DNA from: Pseudoxanthomonas sangjuensis
GTDB lineage: Bacteria; Pseudomonadota; Gammaproteobacteria; Xanthomonadales; Xanthomonadaceae
Length of the DNA: 64,000 nucleotides
Reading direction: 5' to 3'
NCBI RefSeq assembly: GCF_010211755.1
Contig: NZ_PDWR01000004.1
Location: 62,001 to 126,000, forward strand
Part shown: piece after piece, positions 45,759 to 56,900 of the stretch
How positions within the stretch are numbered: position 1 is the stretch's first letter
Layout of the letters: each line of letters opens with the position of its first letter
Notes under the pieces: generated by a model
Database searches by the model: none
What the model was told of the DNA's origin: nothing
What the model saw: the letters and a program-made list of their open reading frames with translations, nothing else
Translations under genes and position numbers: made by a program

Positions 45759-46637
45759 CTACTCGTCCCGCACTTCGCCGCCCGGCAGGAACTGCCAGGT
45801 GCGGGTGACGTGCAGGATGTCGACGTTTTCGCTGGTTTCCGGCAATGGCGGGAATGGTGCGGCCAGCTTGACGATGCGCAGCGCGGTCGAGTCGAGCAGC
45901 GGGATGCCGCTGGACTGGATGATGTGGGTCTGTTCCACCGAGCCGTCGCGGCGCACCGCCACGGTGATGACCAGTTGCCCGGCCAGGCGCTTGCGCCGCG
46001 CCTCGTCCGGATAGTTCAGGTTGCCCACGCGCTCGGCGCGGTCGACCCACGCGCGCAGGTAGTTCGCGTACACGTATTCCCGGGTGCTGGCCGACACGAA
46101 CTTGCGCTTCGGCCGCTTCGCGTACAGTTCGCTGCGCAGGTGGATCTCCGCCGCCAGCCGCGCCATCTCCGCATCGTGCTCGATCTTCGCCTCGCCCTTC
46201 GGCAGGTCCGGCGTGTCCGGCTGCGGCTTTGTCTGCTGCGGCGGCACCTTCAGCTCGCTGTCCTTCGTCGTCAGCACCCGCGCTTCCGGCGGCGGCACCG
46301 CGTCCGGCGACTGCGCGCGCAGCGGCTGCGGCGCCAGCCCGGTCTGCGCCTGCGGCACCCAGCCGGCCTGGCTGTCGCGCGGGCGCTTGGCGATGTCGCT
46401 GTCGCCGCCGCCCTGCTGGTTGGCCGCGGCGAGGAAGTCCGCTTCCTTCGGCGTCAGCGGGGTCTGCGTCTGGCTGAGGATCACGTCCAGCGTCGGCAGC
46501 ACCGGCGCGGCCTCGCCCAGCGCGAAGCCCGTGCCCAGCACCAGGATGCCGTGCACGACCAGCGACAGCGCCAGGGTGGCGCTGAAGCGCTCGTTCTCGC
46601 CGATCTTGGGCGGGGCGACGGGGGCGGTGGCGGACAT
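45759..46637 (-). CDS. Energy transducer TonB family protein
   Basis: A 292-residue protein with one N-terminal membrane segment (FSATLALSLVVHGILVLGTG, residues 18-37) bearing the conserved Ser-His pair used for proton-motive-force coupling. A Pro/Gln-rich periplasmic spacer follows, then a C-terminal TonB fold: LNYPDEARRKRLAGQLVITV and VEQTHIIQSSGIPLLD. This TonB-like gene next to gshB is conserved in pseudomonads and Xanthomonadaceae. No exbB or exbD is adjacent, so its motor partner must be elsewhere. Confidence 0.87.
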   Translation of the reverse strand: MSATAPVAPPKIGENERFSATLALSLVVHGILVLGTGFALGEAAPVLPTLDVILSQTQTPLTPKEADFLAAANQQGGGDSDIAKRPRDSQAGWVPQAQTGLAPQPLRAQSPDAVPPPEARVLTTKDSELKVPPQQTKPQPDTPDLPKGEAKIEHDAEMARLAAEIHLRSELYAKRPKRKFVSASTREYVYANYLRAWVDRAERVGNLNYPDEARRKRLAGQLVITVAVRRDGSVEQTHIIQSSGIPLLDSTALRIVKLAAPFPPLPETSENVDILHVTRTWQFLPGGEVRDE

Positions 46638-46695
46638 TGCGGCTACGGGTTCGTTCGGGCCAGTCCCTTCCGCAAGCGGGAAGGGCGGTCGACGC

Positions 46696-47643
46696 TCATC
46701 CTACCTTCGCCTCGATCGCGTCGAACAGTTTCGCGCAGATGTTCAGGCCGAACTGTGCGTCCAGTTCGCGCACGCAGGTCGGGCTGGTGACGTTGACCTC
46801 GGTCAGGTAGTCGCCGATCACGTCCAGGCCGACGAACAGCATGCCGTTGCGCTTCATTTCCGGGCCGACCTGTGCGGCGATCCAGCGGTCGCGCTCGCCG
46901 AGCGGGCGGCCTTCGCCGCGGCCGCCTGCGGCCAGGTTGCCGCGGAACTCGTCGCCCTGCGGGATGCGCGCCAGCGCGTAGTCGACCGGCTCGCCGTCGA
47001 TCAGCAGGATGCGCTTGTCGCCCTCGCTGATCTGCGGGATGTAGCGCTGCGCCAGCGCCAGGCTGCGGCCGCCGTGGGTCAGCGTTTCCAGGATCACGTT
47101 GAGGTTGGGGTCGCCGGTGCGGGCGCGGAAGATCGACTGCCCGCCCATCAGGTCCAGGGTCTTCAGCACCGCATCGCCATGCTCGTGCACGAACGCCTTC
47201 AGCTCGCCGGCGTGGCGGCTGACCAGGCTCGGCGGGCAGCACTGCGGGAACAGCAGCGCCGCCAGCTTCTCGTTGTAGTCGCGCAGGCCGCGCGGGTCGT
47301 TGAGCACCAGCGCGCCGGCGTGCCGGGCCAGGTCGAGGATGTGGGTGTCGTGCAGGTATTCGGCGTCGACCGGCGGGTCCTTGCGCATCAGCACGACCTG
47401 GCCGGGGCCGAAGGCCAGCTCGCGCCAGTCGCCCAGGCTGAACCAGCCGGCCTTGTCGTCCTTGACCGCCAGCGGCGCGACCGTGGCCAGCGGCGTGCCG
47501 CCGCGCACCGCCAGCCCGCCCGGCCGCACGTACCACAGGCGGTGGCCGCGGCGCTGCGCTTCCAGCAGCATGGCGAAGGTGGTGTCCTTGGCGATCTTGA
47601 TGGAGCCGATCGGGTCCATCACGACGACGACGTCGAGGGTCAT
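46696..47643 (-). CDS. gshB: Glutathione synthetase
   Basis: ATP-grasp ligase joining gamma-glutamylcysteine and glycine, the last step of glutathione synthesis. It has 315 residues. The start MTLDVVVVMDPIGSIKIAKD is the GshB signature; other conserved parts are LNDPRGLRDYNEKLAALLFP, LMGGQSIFRA, EGDKRILLIDGEPVDYALAR and EVNVTSPTCVRELD. Length is normal. It is divergent from pilG across a 204-base region with a perfect palindrome. Confidence 0.97.
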   Translation of the reverse strand: MTLDVVVVMDPIGSIKIAKDTTFAMLLEAQRRGHRLWYVRPGGLAVRGGTPLATVAPLAVKDDKAGWFSLGDWRELAFGPGQVVLMRKDPPVDAEYLHDTHILDLARHAGALVLNDPRGLRDYNEKLAALLFPQCCPPSLVSRHAGELKAFVHEHGDAVLKTLDLMGGQSIFRARTGDPNLNVILETLTHGGRSLALAQRYIPQISEGDKRILLIDGEPVDYALARIPQGDEFRGNLAAGGRGEGRPLGERDRWIAAQVGPEMKRNGMLFVGLDVIGDYLTEVNVTSPTCVRELDAQFGLNICAKLFDAIEAKVG

Positions 47644-47698
47644 GGCTGGTTTCGCCTTATTCCGGCAACGAAAACGGGCGAAAATGGTAGCAGGCGGC

Positions 47699-47713
47699 AA
47701 CTGCGACGCAGTT
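47699..47713. promoter_or_regulatory. Perfect palindrome between gshB and pilG
   Basis: AACTGCGACGCAGTT is a 15-bp perfect palindrome with a central A. It lies 56 bases upstream of gshB and 45 bases before the pilG -35 element, a reasonable operator place for either gene. Confidence 0.4.
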
Positions 47714-47757
47714 CTCGTTTTCCCGGCGGCCGGCCCGGCGGCCCCGGAACGCGTGTC

Positions 47758-47788
47758 TTGACAGTATGTGCCAAGACTGGAATATAAA
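47758..47788 (+). promoter_or_regulatory. Sigma-70 promoter of the pilG-chpC operon
   Basis: A consensus TTGACA (47758-47763) is followed by AATATA (47781-47786, 17-base spacer) or TATAAA (47783-47788, 19-base spacer). The start would be near 47793-47795, about 55 bases before the pilG ATG. Confidence 0.65.
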
Positions 47789-47847
47789 GCCTTGTCGCAA
47801 TGGCGCCGGGGATGCACGGCGCCATGCATGGGGAACAGAGAAGGCTA

Positions 47848-48249
47848 ATGACCGAGAAAGACAGCCCGGCCGGCGCGTTCAGCGGCCTCAGGGTGATGGT
47901 GATCGACGATTCCAAGACCATCCGTCGCACCGCGGAAACCCTGCTCAAGCGCGAGGGCTGCGAGGTAGTCACTGCCACCGACGGCTTCGAGGCCCTGGCC
48001 AAGATCGCCGACCAGCAGCCGCAGATCATCTTCGTCGACATCATGATGCCGCGCCTGGACGGCTACCAGACCTGCGCGCTGATCAAGAACAACCAGGTCT
48101 TCAAGTCGACGCCGGTGATCATGCTGTCGTCGAAGGACGGCCTGTTCGACAAGGCGCGCGGGCGCATCGTCGGCTCCGAGCAGTACCTCACCAAGCCGTT
48201 CACGCGCGAGGAACTGCTCGACGCGATCCGCACCCACGTAAGCCACTGA
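47848..48249 (+). CDS. pilG: Twitching motility response regulator PilG
   Basis: A stand-alone receiver protein of 133 residues that takes phosphate from the ChpA kinase and promotes pilus extension and cAMP signalling. The acidic pair is in VMVIDDSKTIRRTAETLL, the phospho-acceptor Asp64 in IIFVDIMMPRLDGYQ and the Lys in QYLTKPFTREEL. The ATG at 47848 follows an AGAGAAGG site; an upstream ATG at 47800 lacks one. First gene of the chemosensory pili operon. Confidence 0.93.
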   Translation: MTEKDSPAGAFSGLRVMVIDDSKTIRRTAETLLKREGCEVVTATDGFEALAKIADQQPQIIFVDIMMPRLDGYQTCALIKNNQVFKSTPVIMLSSKDGLFDKARGRIVGSEQYLTKPFTREELLDAIRTHVSH

Positions 48250-48269
48250 GCGCCGCAGGGGGCAGCGCC

Positions 48270-48803
48270 ATGAACCGATCGCCGTTCGACATCCTCGAGG
48301 ACTTCGAACGCCGCAGCCTGGCCCACGCCGTGGCCCAGCCGGCGCGCGAGGCCGCGCGCGAGCAGTGGCGCGGGGTCGGCTACCGCATCGGCCGCCGCCG
48401 CCTGGTTTCCGGCTTCGACGAAGTGGTCGAAATCGTGCGCCTGCCGCCGACCACGCCGGTGCCGGGGGCGCAGCCGTGGCTGCTGGGCATCGGCAACCTG
48501 CGCGGCAACCTGTTCCCGGTGATCGACCTGAAGCAGTTCCTCGAGGGCGAGCGCACCGTGCTGCACGAGGGCCAGCGCGTGCTGGTGATGCGCCAGCCCG
48601 GCGGCGACGTGGCGCTGACCATCGACGAACTGTACGGCCAGCGCGGCTTCGATCCCGAGCAGGCGGTCGAGCCGGGCGAACTGGCCGGCGGCCGCTACGC
48701 CAACTTCGTCAAGCAGGCGTACCGCAGCGAGGACCACGACTGGGGCGTGTTCGCGCTGTCGCTGCTGGCGCGCACGCCCGAATTCCGCCAGGCCGCGTTG
48801 TGA
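48270..48803 (+). CDS. pilI: Chemosensory pili CheW-like adaptor PilI
   Basis: A 177-residue CheW-domain adaptor that links the PilJ receptor to the ChpA kinase. The CheW core has YRIGRRRLVSGFDEVVEIVR and LLGIGNLRGNLFPVIDLKQF, the usual beta-barrel signature. The N-terminus (MNRSPFDILEDFERRSLAH) is typical of PilI. It lies between pilG and pilJ. Confidence 0.92.
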   Translation: MNRSPFDILEDFERRSLAHAVAQPAREAAREQWRGVGYRIGRRRLVSGFDEVVEIVRLPPTTPVPGAQPWLLGIGNLRGNLFPVIDLKQFLEGERTVLHEGQRVLVMRQPGGDVALTIDELYGQRGFDPEQAVEPGELAGGRYANFVKQAYRSEDHDWGVFALSLLARTPEFRQAAL

Positions 48804-48862
48804 CGCGGCGGGCGCACTGACCGACATTCGTTCAATTTCGTAGTACTGGGGAAGCGAAAAAA

Positions 48863-50899
48863 ATGAGCACTGCACCGGATACCGCCAACGCCAGGAAAAC
48901 CGGCGGCCTCGGCACCAGTTTCTGGCTGGTCCTGCTGGCGATCTCGGTGATCCTGTTCGGCGCCAACACCGCGGTGTCGGCGTGGATGGGCAGCCGCCTG
49001 TCCGGCGCCAGCGCCGGCGCGTCCGACTTGCGCGTGCTGTCGCAGCAGCTGGCCAACCAGGGCCGCGAGGCGGTGGACGGCCGGATCGAGGCGTTCGCCT
49101 CCTTCAAGGAAACCCGCGACGGCATCGAAAAGGCCATCACCACGCTGAACAGCCGCTACGGCAGCGAGCCGACCGTATCCGGGCCGATCAAGCGCCTGGT
49201 CGATACCTGGGCGCCGCTGCGCACCAGCGCCGACCGCGTGCTGGCCAGCCGCGAGGCGGTGTCGAAGGTGTCGGCCGCCGCCGACCAGTTCGCCGGGCGC
49301 ATGCCGATGCTGCAGTCGCAGCTGAGCGAAATGCTGCGCGCGATGAGCGAGGGCGGCGCGACCTCGGCGCAGTTGTACACCGCGCTGCAGCAGGTGGGCG
49401 TGGCCAGCACCATGGCGCGCCGGGTGACCGAAATCCGCGCGGGCGGCGCCGGCGCGGCCGGCGCCGGCGAGTCGCTGGCGCGCGACTCGGTGCTGTTCGG
49501 GCGCGTGCTCGACGGCCTCGGCAAGGGCAACCCGCAGTTGGGCATCGCGCCGTTGCGCAGCCCCGCGGCGCAGGCCGCGGTGCGCGCGGCGCAGGCGCAG
49601 TGGACGACGATCGCCGTCGACCTGAAGAACATCCAGGACAACTCCAAGCCGCTGTTCGCCGCGCAGGAAGCGGCGGCCGCGCTGGTCGCCGGCTCGGACG
49701 GCATGCTCGCCGACAGCGGCCGCGTGTTCGATGCGTTCTCCGCGTTCGGCTCGACCCGCGACACGCGCATCTTCCCGAACTTCTGGTGGTCGGTGGTCGG
49801 CGGCGTCATGCTGCTGATCTCGATCGGCGGCTTCCTGTACAGCTTCTACCGCAGCCGCCAGCGCGAGCAGGAAGCGCGCTACCAGGCGCAGGTGGAATTC
49901 AACAGCCGCAACCAGCAGGCGATCATGCGGTTGCTGGACGAAATCTCCTCGCTCGGCGAAGGCGACCTGACCGTGAAGGCGTCGGTGACCGAGGACATGA
50001 CCGGCGCGATCGCGGACGCCATCAACTACGCCGTCGACGAGCTGCGCAACCTGGTGACCACGATCAACGACGCCACCGTGCAGGTGGCCGCATCGACCCA
50101 GGAAACCCAGGCCACCGCGCTGCAGCTGGCCGAGGCCGCCGGCCACCAGGCCGACCAGATCAACAACGCCTCCGAGCGCATCACCGAAATCGCGGCGTCC
50201 ATCGGCCAGGTGTCGAGGAACTCGACCGAATCGGCCGACGTGGCGCAGCGCTCGGTGCAGATCGCGACCGAGGGCGCCGGCGTGGTGCGCGAGACGATCC
50301 GCGGCATGGACCAGATCCGCGACCAGATCCAGGAGACCTCGAAGCGCATCAAGCGCCTGGGCGAGTCGTCGCAGGAAATCGGCTCGGTGGTGGAACTGAT
50401 CAACGACATTTCCGAACAGACCAACATCCTCGCGTTGAACGCGGCGGTGCAGGCGGCTTCGGCCGGCGAAGCGGGCCGCGGTTTCGCGGTCGTGGCCGAC
50501 GAAGTGCAGCGCCTCGCCGAACGCACCTCGAACGCGACCCGGCGCATCGAATCGCTGGTCCAGGCCATTCAGTCCGACACCAACGAGGCGGTCAGCTCGA
50601 TGGAGCAGACCACCGCGGAAGTGGTGTCGGGCGCGCGCCTGGCCGAGGACGCCGGCACCGCGCTGGGCGAGATCGAACGCGTGTCGAGCGACCTGAACCA
50701 GCTCATCCAGAACATCTCCGGCGCGGCGCAGCAGCAGTCCGCCGCGGCGTCGGACATCACCCAGACCATGGGCGTGATCCGCCAGATCACCTCGCAGACG
50801 TCGCTCGGCGCCAACCAGACCGCCGAGTCGATCGGACACCTCGCGCAACTGGCCGCGGACCTGCGCCGCTCGGTCGCCGACTTCAAGCTGCCGGGCTGA
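48863..50899 (+). CDS. pilJ: Methyl-accepting chemotaxis protein PilJ
   Basis: Receptor of the Chp system, 678 residues. It has two membrane segments (about residues 17-36, [20 protein letters not shown], and about 310-330, [20 protein letters not shown]), a periplasmic sensor of about 270 residues of PilJ type, a HAMP-like stretch, and the cytoplasmic signalling tip [20 protein letters not shown] with [18 protein letters not shown]. In pseudomonads PilJ senses contact through pilin. It lies 59 bases after pilI. Confidence 0.95.
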   Translation: MSTAPDTANARKTGGLGTSFWLVLLAISVILFGANTAVSAWMGSRLSGASAGASDLRVLSQQLANQGREAVDGRIEAFASFKETRDGIEKAITTLNSRYGSEPTVSGPIKRLVDTWAPLRTSADRVLASREAVSKVSAAADQFAGRMPMLQSQLSEMLRAMSEGGATSAQLYTALQQVGVASTMARRVTEIRAGGAGAAGAGESLARDSVLFGRVLDGLGKGNPQLGIAPLRSPAAQAAVRAAQAQWTTIAVDLKNIQDNSKPLFAAQEAAAALVAGSDGMLADSGRVFDAFSAFGSTRDTRIFPNFWWSVVGGVMLLISIGGFLYSFYRSRQREQEARYQAQVEFNSRNQQAIMRLLDEISSLGEGDLTVKASVTEDMTGAIADAINYAVDELRNLVTTINDATVQVAASTQETQATALQLAEAAGHQADQINNASERITEIAASIGQVSRNSTESADVAQRSVQIATEGAGVVRETIRGMDQIRDQIQETSKRIKRLGESSQEIGSVVELINDISEQTNILALNAAVQAASAGEAGRGFAVVADEVQRLAERTSNATRRIESLVQAIQSDTNEAVSSMEQTTAEVVSGARLAEDAGTALGEIERVSSDLNQLIQNISGAAQQQSAAASDITQTMGVIRQITSQTSLGANQTAESIGHLAQLAADLRRSVADFKLPG

Positions 50900-50987
50900 G
50901 GACGAGGGCCAAGCAAGGAATGAACAGCGGACGTGACAACATGATCCACAGCGCGGGCCGGTTCGCGGCCGCGGCGGGGGTGCGCCG

Positions 50988-53900
50988 GTGAACGCGCTGC
51001 GCGACGCGATGAGCCAGGCGGCGCTCGGCTGGGTCAAGCCGGAGCTCGACGAGACCCTGCGCCTGGCGCGGGCCGAGGTCGAATTCTTCGCCGAGGATCC
51101 GAACGACACCGCGCGCATGCACCTGTGCGCCGGCTACCTGCACCAGGTGCAGGGCACGCTGCAGATGGTCGAGTTGTACGCGCCGGCGATGGTTGCCGAG
51201 GAACTGGAGCTGCTGGCGCAGTCGCTGCACGACGGCAAGGCGGCCGACCGCGACGAGGCCTGCGCCACGCTGATGCGCGGCACCGTGCTGCTGCCGGACT
51301 ACCTGGAGCGCCTGCAGGGCGGGCACCGCGACATCCCGATCGTGCTGCTGCCGCTGCTCAACGACATCCGCGCGGCGCGCGGCGCGCCCGGGCTCAGCGA
51401 AAGCGTGCTGTTCGCCCCCGACCTGGACCGTCCGCTGCCGACCAGCGTGCCGCTGCCGGAGCCGATGCCGTGGCAGGCGCGGCGCGGTCGCATCGATGCG
51501 GCGCGGCAAAGCTTCGAACAGGCGCTGGCGGGCTGGCCGGAGGGCGGCGCGCCGCGCGACCCGGTCGGGCTGGCCGCCGCGCTGAAGGAATTGTCGGGCA
51601 GCGTCGAGAAGACCGTGGCGCGGCGCTCGCTGTGGGTCGCCGCCTCGGTCGCCGAAGCCCTGCGCGACGGCGCGCTGGCGGCGTCGGATGCGTTGCGCCA
51701 GGGCTTCGCCGGCCTCGGCCGCGCGCTGCAGCATTGGCAGCAGGACGGCGCCGACGTCGACCTGCCGCCGGGCCAGGAACCCACCCGCCAGCTGTTGTAC
51801 GCGGTGGCGCAATCGTCGTCGCGACACCCGGCGCTGGACGAGCTGCGCGCCACCTTCCAGCTCGACGCGGCCGCGCCCAGCGAGGCCGAGGTCGACCACG
51901 CCCGCAGCAGCATCAGCGGCCGCAACCGCGCGCTGTTCGACACCGTCGGCGGCGTGGTCAAGGAAGAGCTGATGCGGGTCAAGGACGCGCTCGACCTGCA
52001 CATGCGCACCGGCGCCGACATCGCCGCGCTGCAGCCGCAGGTCGGCGAATTGTCCAGCGTCGCCGACACCCTCGGCATGCTCGGCCTCGGCGCCGCACGC
52101 GACGTGGTGCTGCAGCAGCGCGACGCGCTGTCCGCGCTGGTCGCGGGCCAGCGCCGGGCCGACGAAGGCGCGCTGCTCAACATCGCCGGCGCATTGCTCT
52201 ACGTCGACGCCTCGCTCGACAGCCAGGTCGCCAACCTCGGTGCCGCCGGCAGCCACGAGGAAGGCGCGCACGCCACCGACGCGCAGCACACGATCGGCGC
52301 GCTGGCGCAGGAGGCGATCGCCAACTTCGCCGCCGCGCGCGAAGGCTTCGTCGCCTTCATCGAAACCGGCTGGGACCATGCCGAACTGGCCGAAGTGCCG
52401 CGCCTGCTGGCCGAAGTCGCCGGCGCGTTGCGCATCCTCGACCTGGCGCAGGCGGCCGACTACGTCGAAGGCGTGCGCCGCTACGTCGGCAACGAACTGA
52501 TCGGCAGGCGCCGCGTGCCCGGCGGCCAGCAGCTGGACACGCTGGCCGACGCGATGGCCAGCCTCGAGTACTACCTGGAGGCGCTGCGCGACAAGCGCCC
52601 GAACCAGGGCGACATCCTCGACATCACCCGCAGCAGCCTCGAAGCCCTGCGCTACTGGCCGCTGCCGCCCGAGCTGGCGGTCGAGGAAACCGTCGCCGCG
52701 GAAGAAGAACCGGAACCGGCGGCAGCGGAAGAAGCGCCGGCGCCGGTGCCCGCGGCGGCCATGGAGCCGCCGGCGGTCGCGGCCGGGCTGATCGAGCCGA
52801 GCACCGCCGCGCTGGTCGATGCGGTGGTCGCCAGGGCCGCGCCCGCGCCCACCCTGGTCACGCAACCGCCGGAAACGGCGGATGCGGTGCCGGCGACCGC
52901 GATCGGTCCCGAGCAGGGCGGTTTCGACACCCGCAGCGGCGACATCGACGACGAGATCCGCGAGGTCTTCCTCGAGGAATTCGACGAGGAAATCGCCAAC
53001 CTCGAGCGTCTGCTGCCGACATGGCGCGCCGCGCCGGACGACCTGGAGAAGCTGCGGCCGATCCGCCGCGTCTTCCACACGCTGAAGGGCAGCGGCCGCC
53101 TGGTCGGCGCCGGCATGCTCGGCGAGTTCAGCTGGAAGATCGAGAACATGCTCAACCGCGTGCTCGACGGCTCGCGGCCGCCGTCGGAAGCGGTGCTCGC
53201 GCTGCTCGGGCAGGCCAGCGACACGTTGCCGCAGCTCAACGCCGCGCTGCACGGGCGCAAGGCGGTGTGGGCCGACATCGAAGGCATCAAGGAAGTCGCC
53301 GACCGCATCGCCGCCGGCGAGGACGCGTTCTATACCGCGCCGGTCGGCCTGCCGCGCTTCGACGAACCCGCGCCGGCGCCAGCCGCGGCCCCGGTGGCCG
53401 CCGCGCCGCCGCTGGACGGCACCCCGGCGCAGGTCGACGGCGTGCTGCGCGAGATCCTCGAGACCGAGGTCGCCAACCATCTGGAAACCGTGCACGACTG
53501 GCTGGCGCGCGCCGAATCCGCGCCGCAGCCGGCCAGCGAGGCGCTGCTGCGCGCGTTCCACACCATGAACGGCGCGTTCGCGATGGCCGACGTGCCGGAA
53601 ATCCCCGAGGTCACCGGCGCGGCCGAGCAATACCTCAAGCGCCTGCTGCCGGCCAACGTGCCGGTGTCCGACGCCGGCGTGGTCGCGCTGGCCGAAAGCG
53701 CGCAGGCGATCAGCGGCACGATGGCCGCGCTGCGCACGCCGGCGCCGCGCGTGCCGGTGTTCGCCGAGCTTGCCGCGCGCCTGTCCGCGCTGCGCGACAG
53801 CCTGCCGCCGGCGCCGGTCGCGGCGGAACCGCCGGCGGGCGCCTACGTGGAGGCGCTGCCGCCGATCGCGCCGCCGCTGGCGCCGGATGCGCTGGAACTC

Positions 53901-56900
53901 GCGGAACTGGTCGACAACGATCTGTCGGCCTACCTCGCCGCGCCGGAACCCGGCGCTCCGGCCGGCGCAGCCGCGCCGACGCAGGACCGGCAGCCGGAAG
54001 CGGTCGAGCCGTTCAGCGACGAAGCGGCCGGAATCGCCGACATCGGCTACGACGCCGCTTCGTTCGAAGTCGAGGAGATCAGCCTCGAAGACGCGGACGG
54101 CCAACCGGGCGTGGGGATCGAGGAAATCGCGCTCGAACCGGCCGGGGCGGAACTGCAGATCGAGGAGATCTCGCTGGCGTCGGCCGAACCGGTCGCGGAA
54201 GCGGAACCGTCCCCGGAAGCGCACGACGTCGTGCCGCCGCTGGCGCCGGACGACCTGCAGGTCGAGGAGGTCGTGCTGGAAGACGCCGCGACGCCGGAGC
54301 CGGCTGTCGAAACCGGAATCGTCGAGGCGGAAGCTGTCGAAGCGGAAGCCATCGAAGCCGGGGCGACGGAAGAAACGGCGATCCAGGAACCGGTTTCCGA
54401 ACAAGCCGCGGCCGAAGAAGCGGCTGCTGAAGAAGCGGCTGCCGAAGAAGCGGCTACCGAAGAAGCGGCTACCGAAGAAGCGGCTACCGAAGAAGCGGCC
54501 ACCGAAGGAATGGCCGTCGAGGAAGCTGCAGCCGAAGCGGAGCCCGTCGCCGCGGAACCGGCGGTCGAGCTGCCGCCGCTGAAGGCGCCGGTGCTGGCGC
54601 CCGAGCCGGCGCCGCAGCCGGCGGTGATGGCCGACATCGATGCCGGCGAACTCGACGCCGCCGAACTCGATCTCGACCTCGTCGACATCTTCGCCGAGGA
54701 AGGCGCCGACCTGCTCGACCATTCCGACGGCGTGCTCGCCAAGCTGCGCGAGGCCCCGGACGACCGCAACCTGGTCCTCGAACTGCAGCGCGACCTGCAC
54801 ACGCTCAAGGGCGGCGCGCGCATGGCCGGCATCAACGCCATCGGCGACCTCGGCCACTCGATCGAGTCGCTGCTCGAGCAGGTGGCCGCGCAGCGCGTCG
54901 ACCTGGGGCTGGACGGCGTCCGCGCGCTGGAACGCGGCTTCGACCGCCTGCACGCGCTGCTGGCCAAGACCAGCGCGCACCGCGCGGTGAAGATACCGGC
55001 CGAGCTGATCGCCGAATTCAACGCGCGTTCCGAAGGCCGGTCGCTGCCGGTTCCCGGTGCCGCCGACGCCGGACCGGCGCACGCGCCGGAACTGGCGCCG
55101 CTGTCGGCGCCGGTGGAGATCGGCGAAGCGGTCGCCGAACCCGTCGCCACGGAGCAGGCCGCCACGCCGGCCGTCGCGGCCGACACCGAGTTCTTCCCGC
55201 AGGCCTCGCAGGAGCAGGTGCGCATCCGCGCCGACCTGCTCGACCGCCTGGTCAACTACGCCGGCGAAGTCGCGATCTACCGCGCGCGCCTCGAGCAGCA
55301 GCTGGGCGCGTTCCGCGGCGCGATGGCCGAACTCGACCGCACCAACACCCGCCTGCACGACCAGCTGCGCCGCCTCGACCTCGAGACCGAAGCGCAGATC
55401 GTCGCGCGCTACCAGCGCGAGCAGGACCGTGGCGACCCCGCGTTCGACCCGCTGGAACTGGACCGCTTCTCCACGCTGCAGCAGCTCAGCCGCGCGCTGG
55501 CCGAATCCGCGGCCGACTTGACCGGCCTGCAGGGCGTGCTCGACGACCTGTCGCGCCAGTACGACAGCCTGTTGCAACAGCAGTCGCGCGTGAGCTCGGA
55601 ACTGCAGGACGGCCTGATGCGCGCGCGCATGGTGCCGTTCGACGGCCTGGTGCCGCGCCTGCGCCGCGTGCTGCGCCAGGCCGCCGCGGAAACCGGCAAG
55701 CAGGTGCGCATGGAGCTGGACGGCGCGCACGGCGAACTCGACCGCAACGTGCTCGAACACATGACCGCGCCGCTGGAACACCTGATGCGCAACGCGGTCG
55801 CCCACGGCCTGGAAACGCCCGACGTGCGCCGCAAGGCGGGCAAGGACGCCGAGGGCACGGTGCGCATCAGGCTGCGCCGCGAAGGCTCGGAAATGGTGCT
55901 GCAGATTTCCGACGACGGCGCCGGCATCAACCACGAGGCGATCCGCAAGCGCGCCGAGGCGCGCGGCCTGATCGCGCCGGGCGCGACCCCGAGCCCCGCC
56001 GAGCTGGAGCGCCTGATCCTCGAATCCGGCTTCAGCACCGCCGAAAGCGTCAGCCAGCTGGCCGGCCGCGGCGTCGGCATGGACGTGGTCTACAGCGAAG
56101 TGCGCCAGCTCGGCGGTTCGCTGGACATCGGTTCGGAAGCGGGCCGGGGCACCACCTTCACCCTGCGCCTGCCGCAGACCCTGGCGGTCACCCAGGCCGT
56201 GTTCGTGCGGATCGGCGAAACCCAGTTCGCGGTGCCGGTCGCCGCGGTCGGCGGCATCGGCCGCATCGCCCGCGAGCGCTACGACGTCGCCGGCGGCAAG
56301 TACCTGTACGGCGGCCAGGAATACGCGTTGCACGACCTCGGCGCCTTGACCGGCCACGACCCGGCCAAGGCCGAGGGCGAGGCGCAGATCCCGCTGTTGC
56401 TGGTCAACGCCGGCGACCTGCACGCCGCGGTGGCGGTCGACGAAGTGCTCGGCAACCGCGAAATCGTGGTCAAGCCGGTCGGCCCGCAGCTGGCCTCGAT
56501 CCCCGGCATCTACGGCGCCACGATCACCGGCGACGGCAGCATCGTGGTGATCCTCGACGCCGCGCCGCTGGTGCGCCGCCACCTGTCGCAGCCGGCGCTC
56601 GCGCACGCTTCCGCCGCGCAGTTGCCGGAACAGCGGCGCGTGCCGCTGGTGATGGTGGTCGACGACTCGCTGACCATGCGCAAGGTCACCGGCCGCGTGC
56701 TGGAACGCCACAACTTCGAGGTCGTCGCCGCGCGCGACGGCGTCGAGGCGCTGGAGCGGCTCGAGGAACGCATCCCCGACCTGATGCTGCTGGACATCGA
56801 AATGCCGCGCATGGACGGCTACGAGCTGGCCACCGCGATGCGCGCCGACCAGCGCTTCCGCAACGTGCCCATCGTCATGATCACCTCGCGTACCGGCGAC

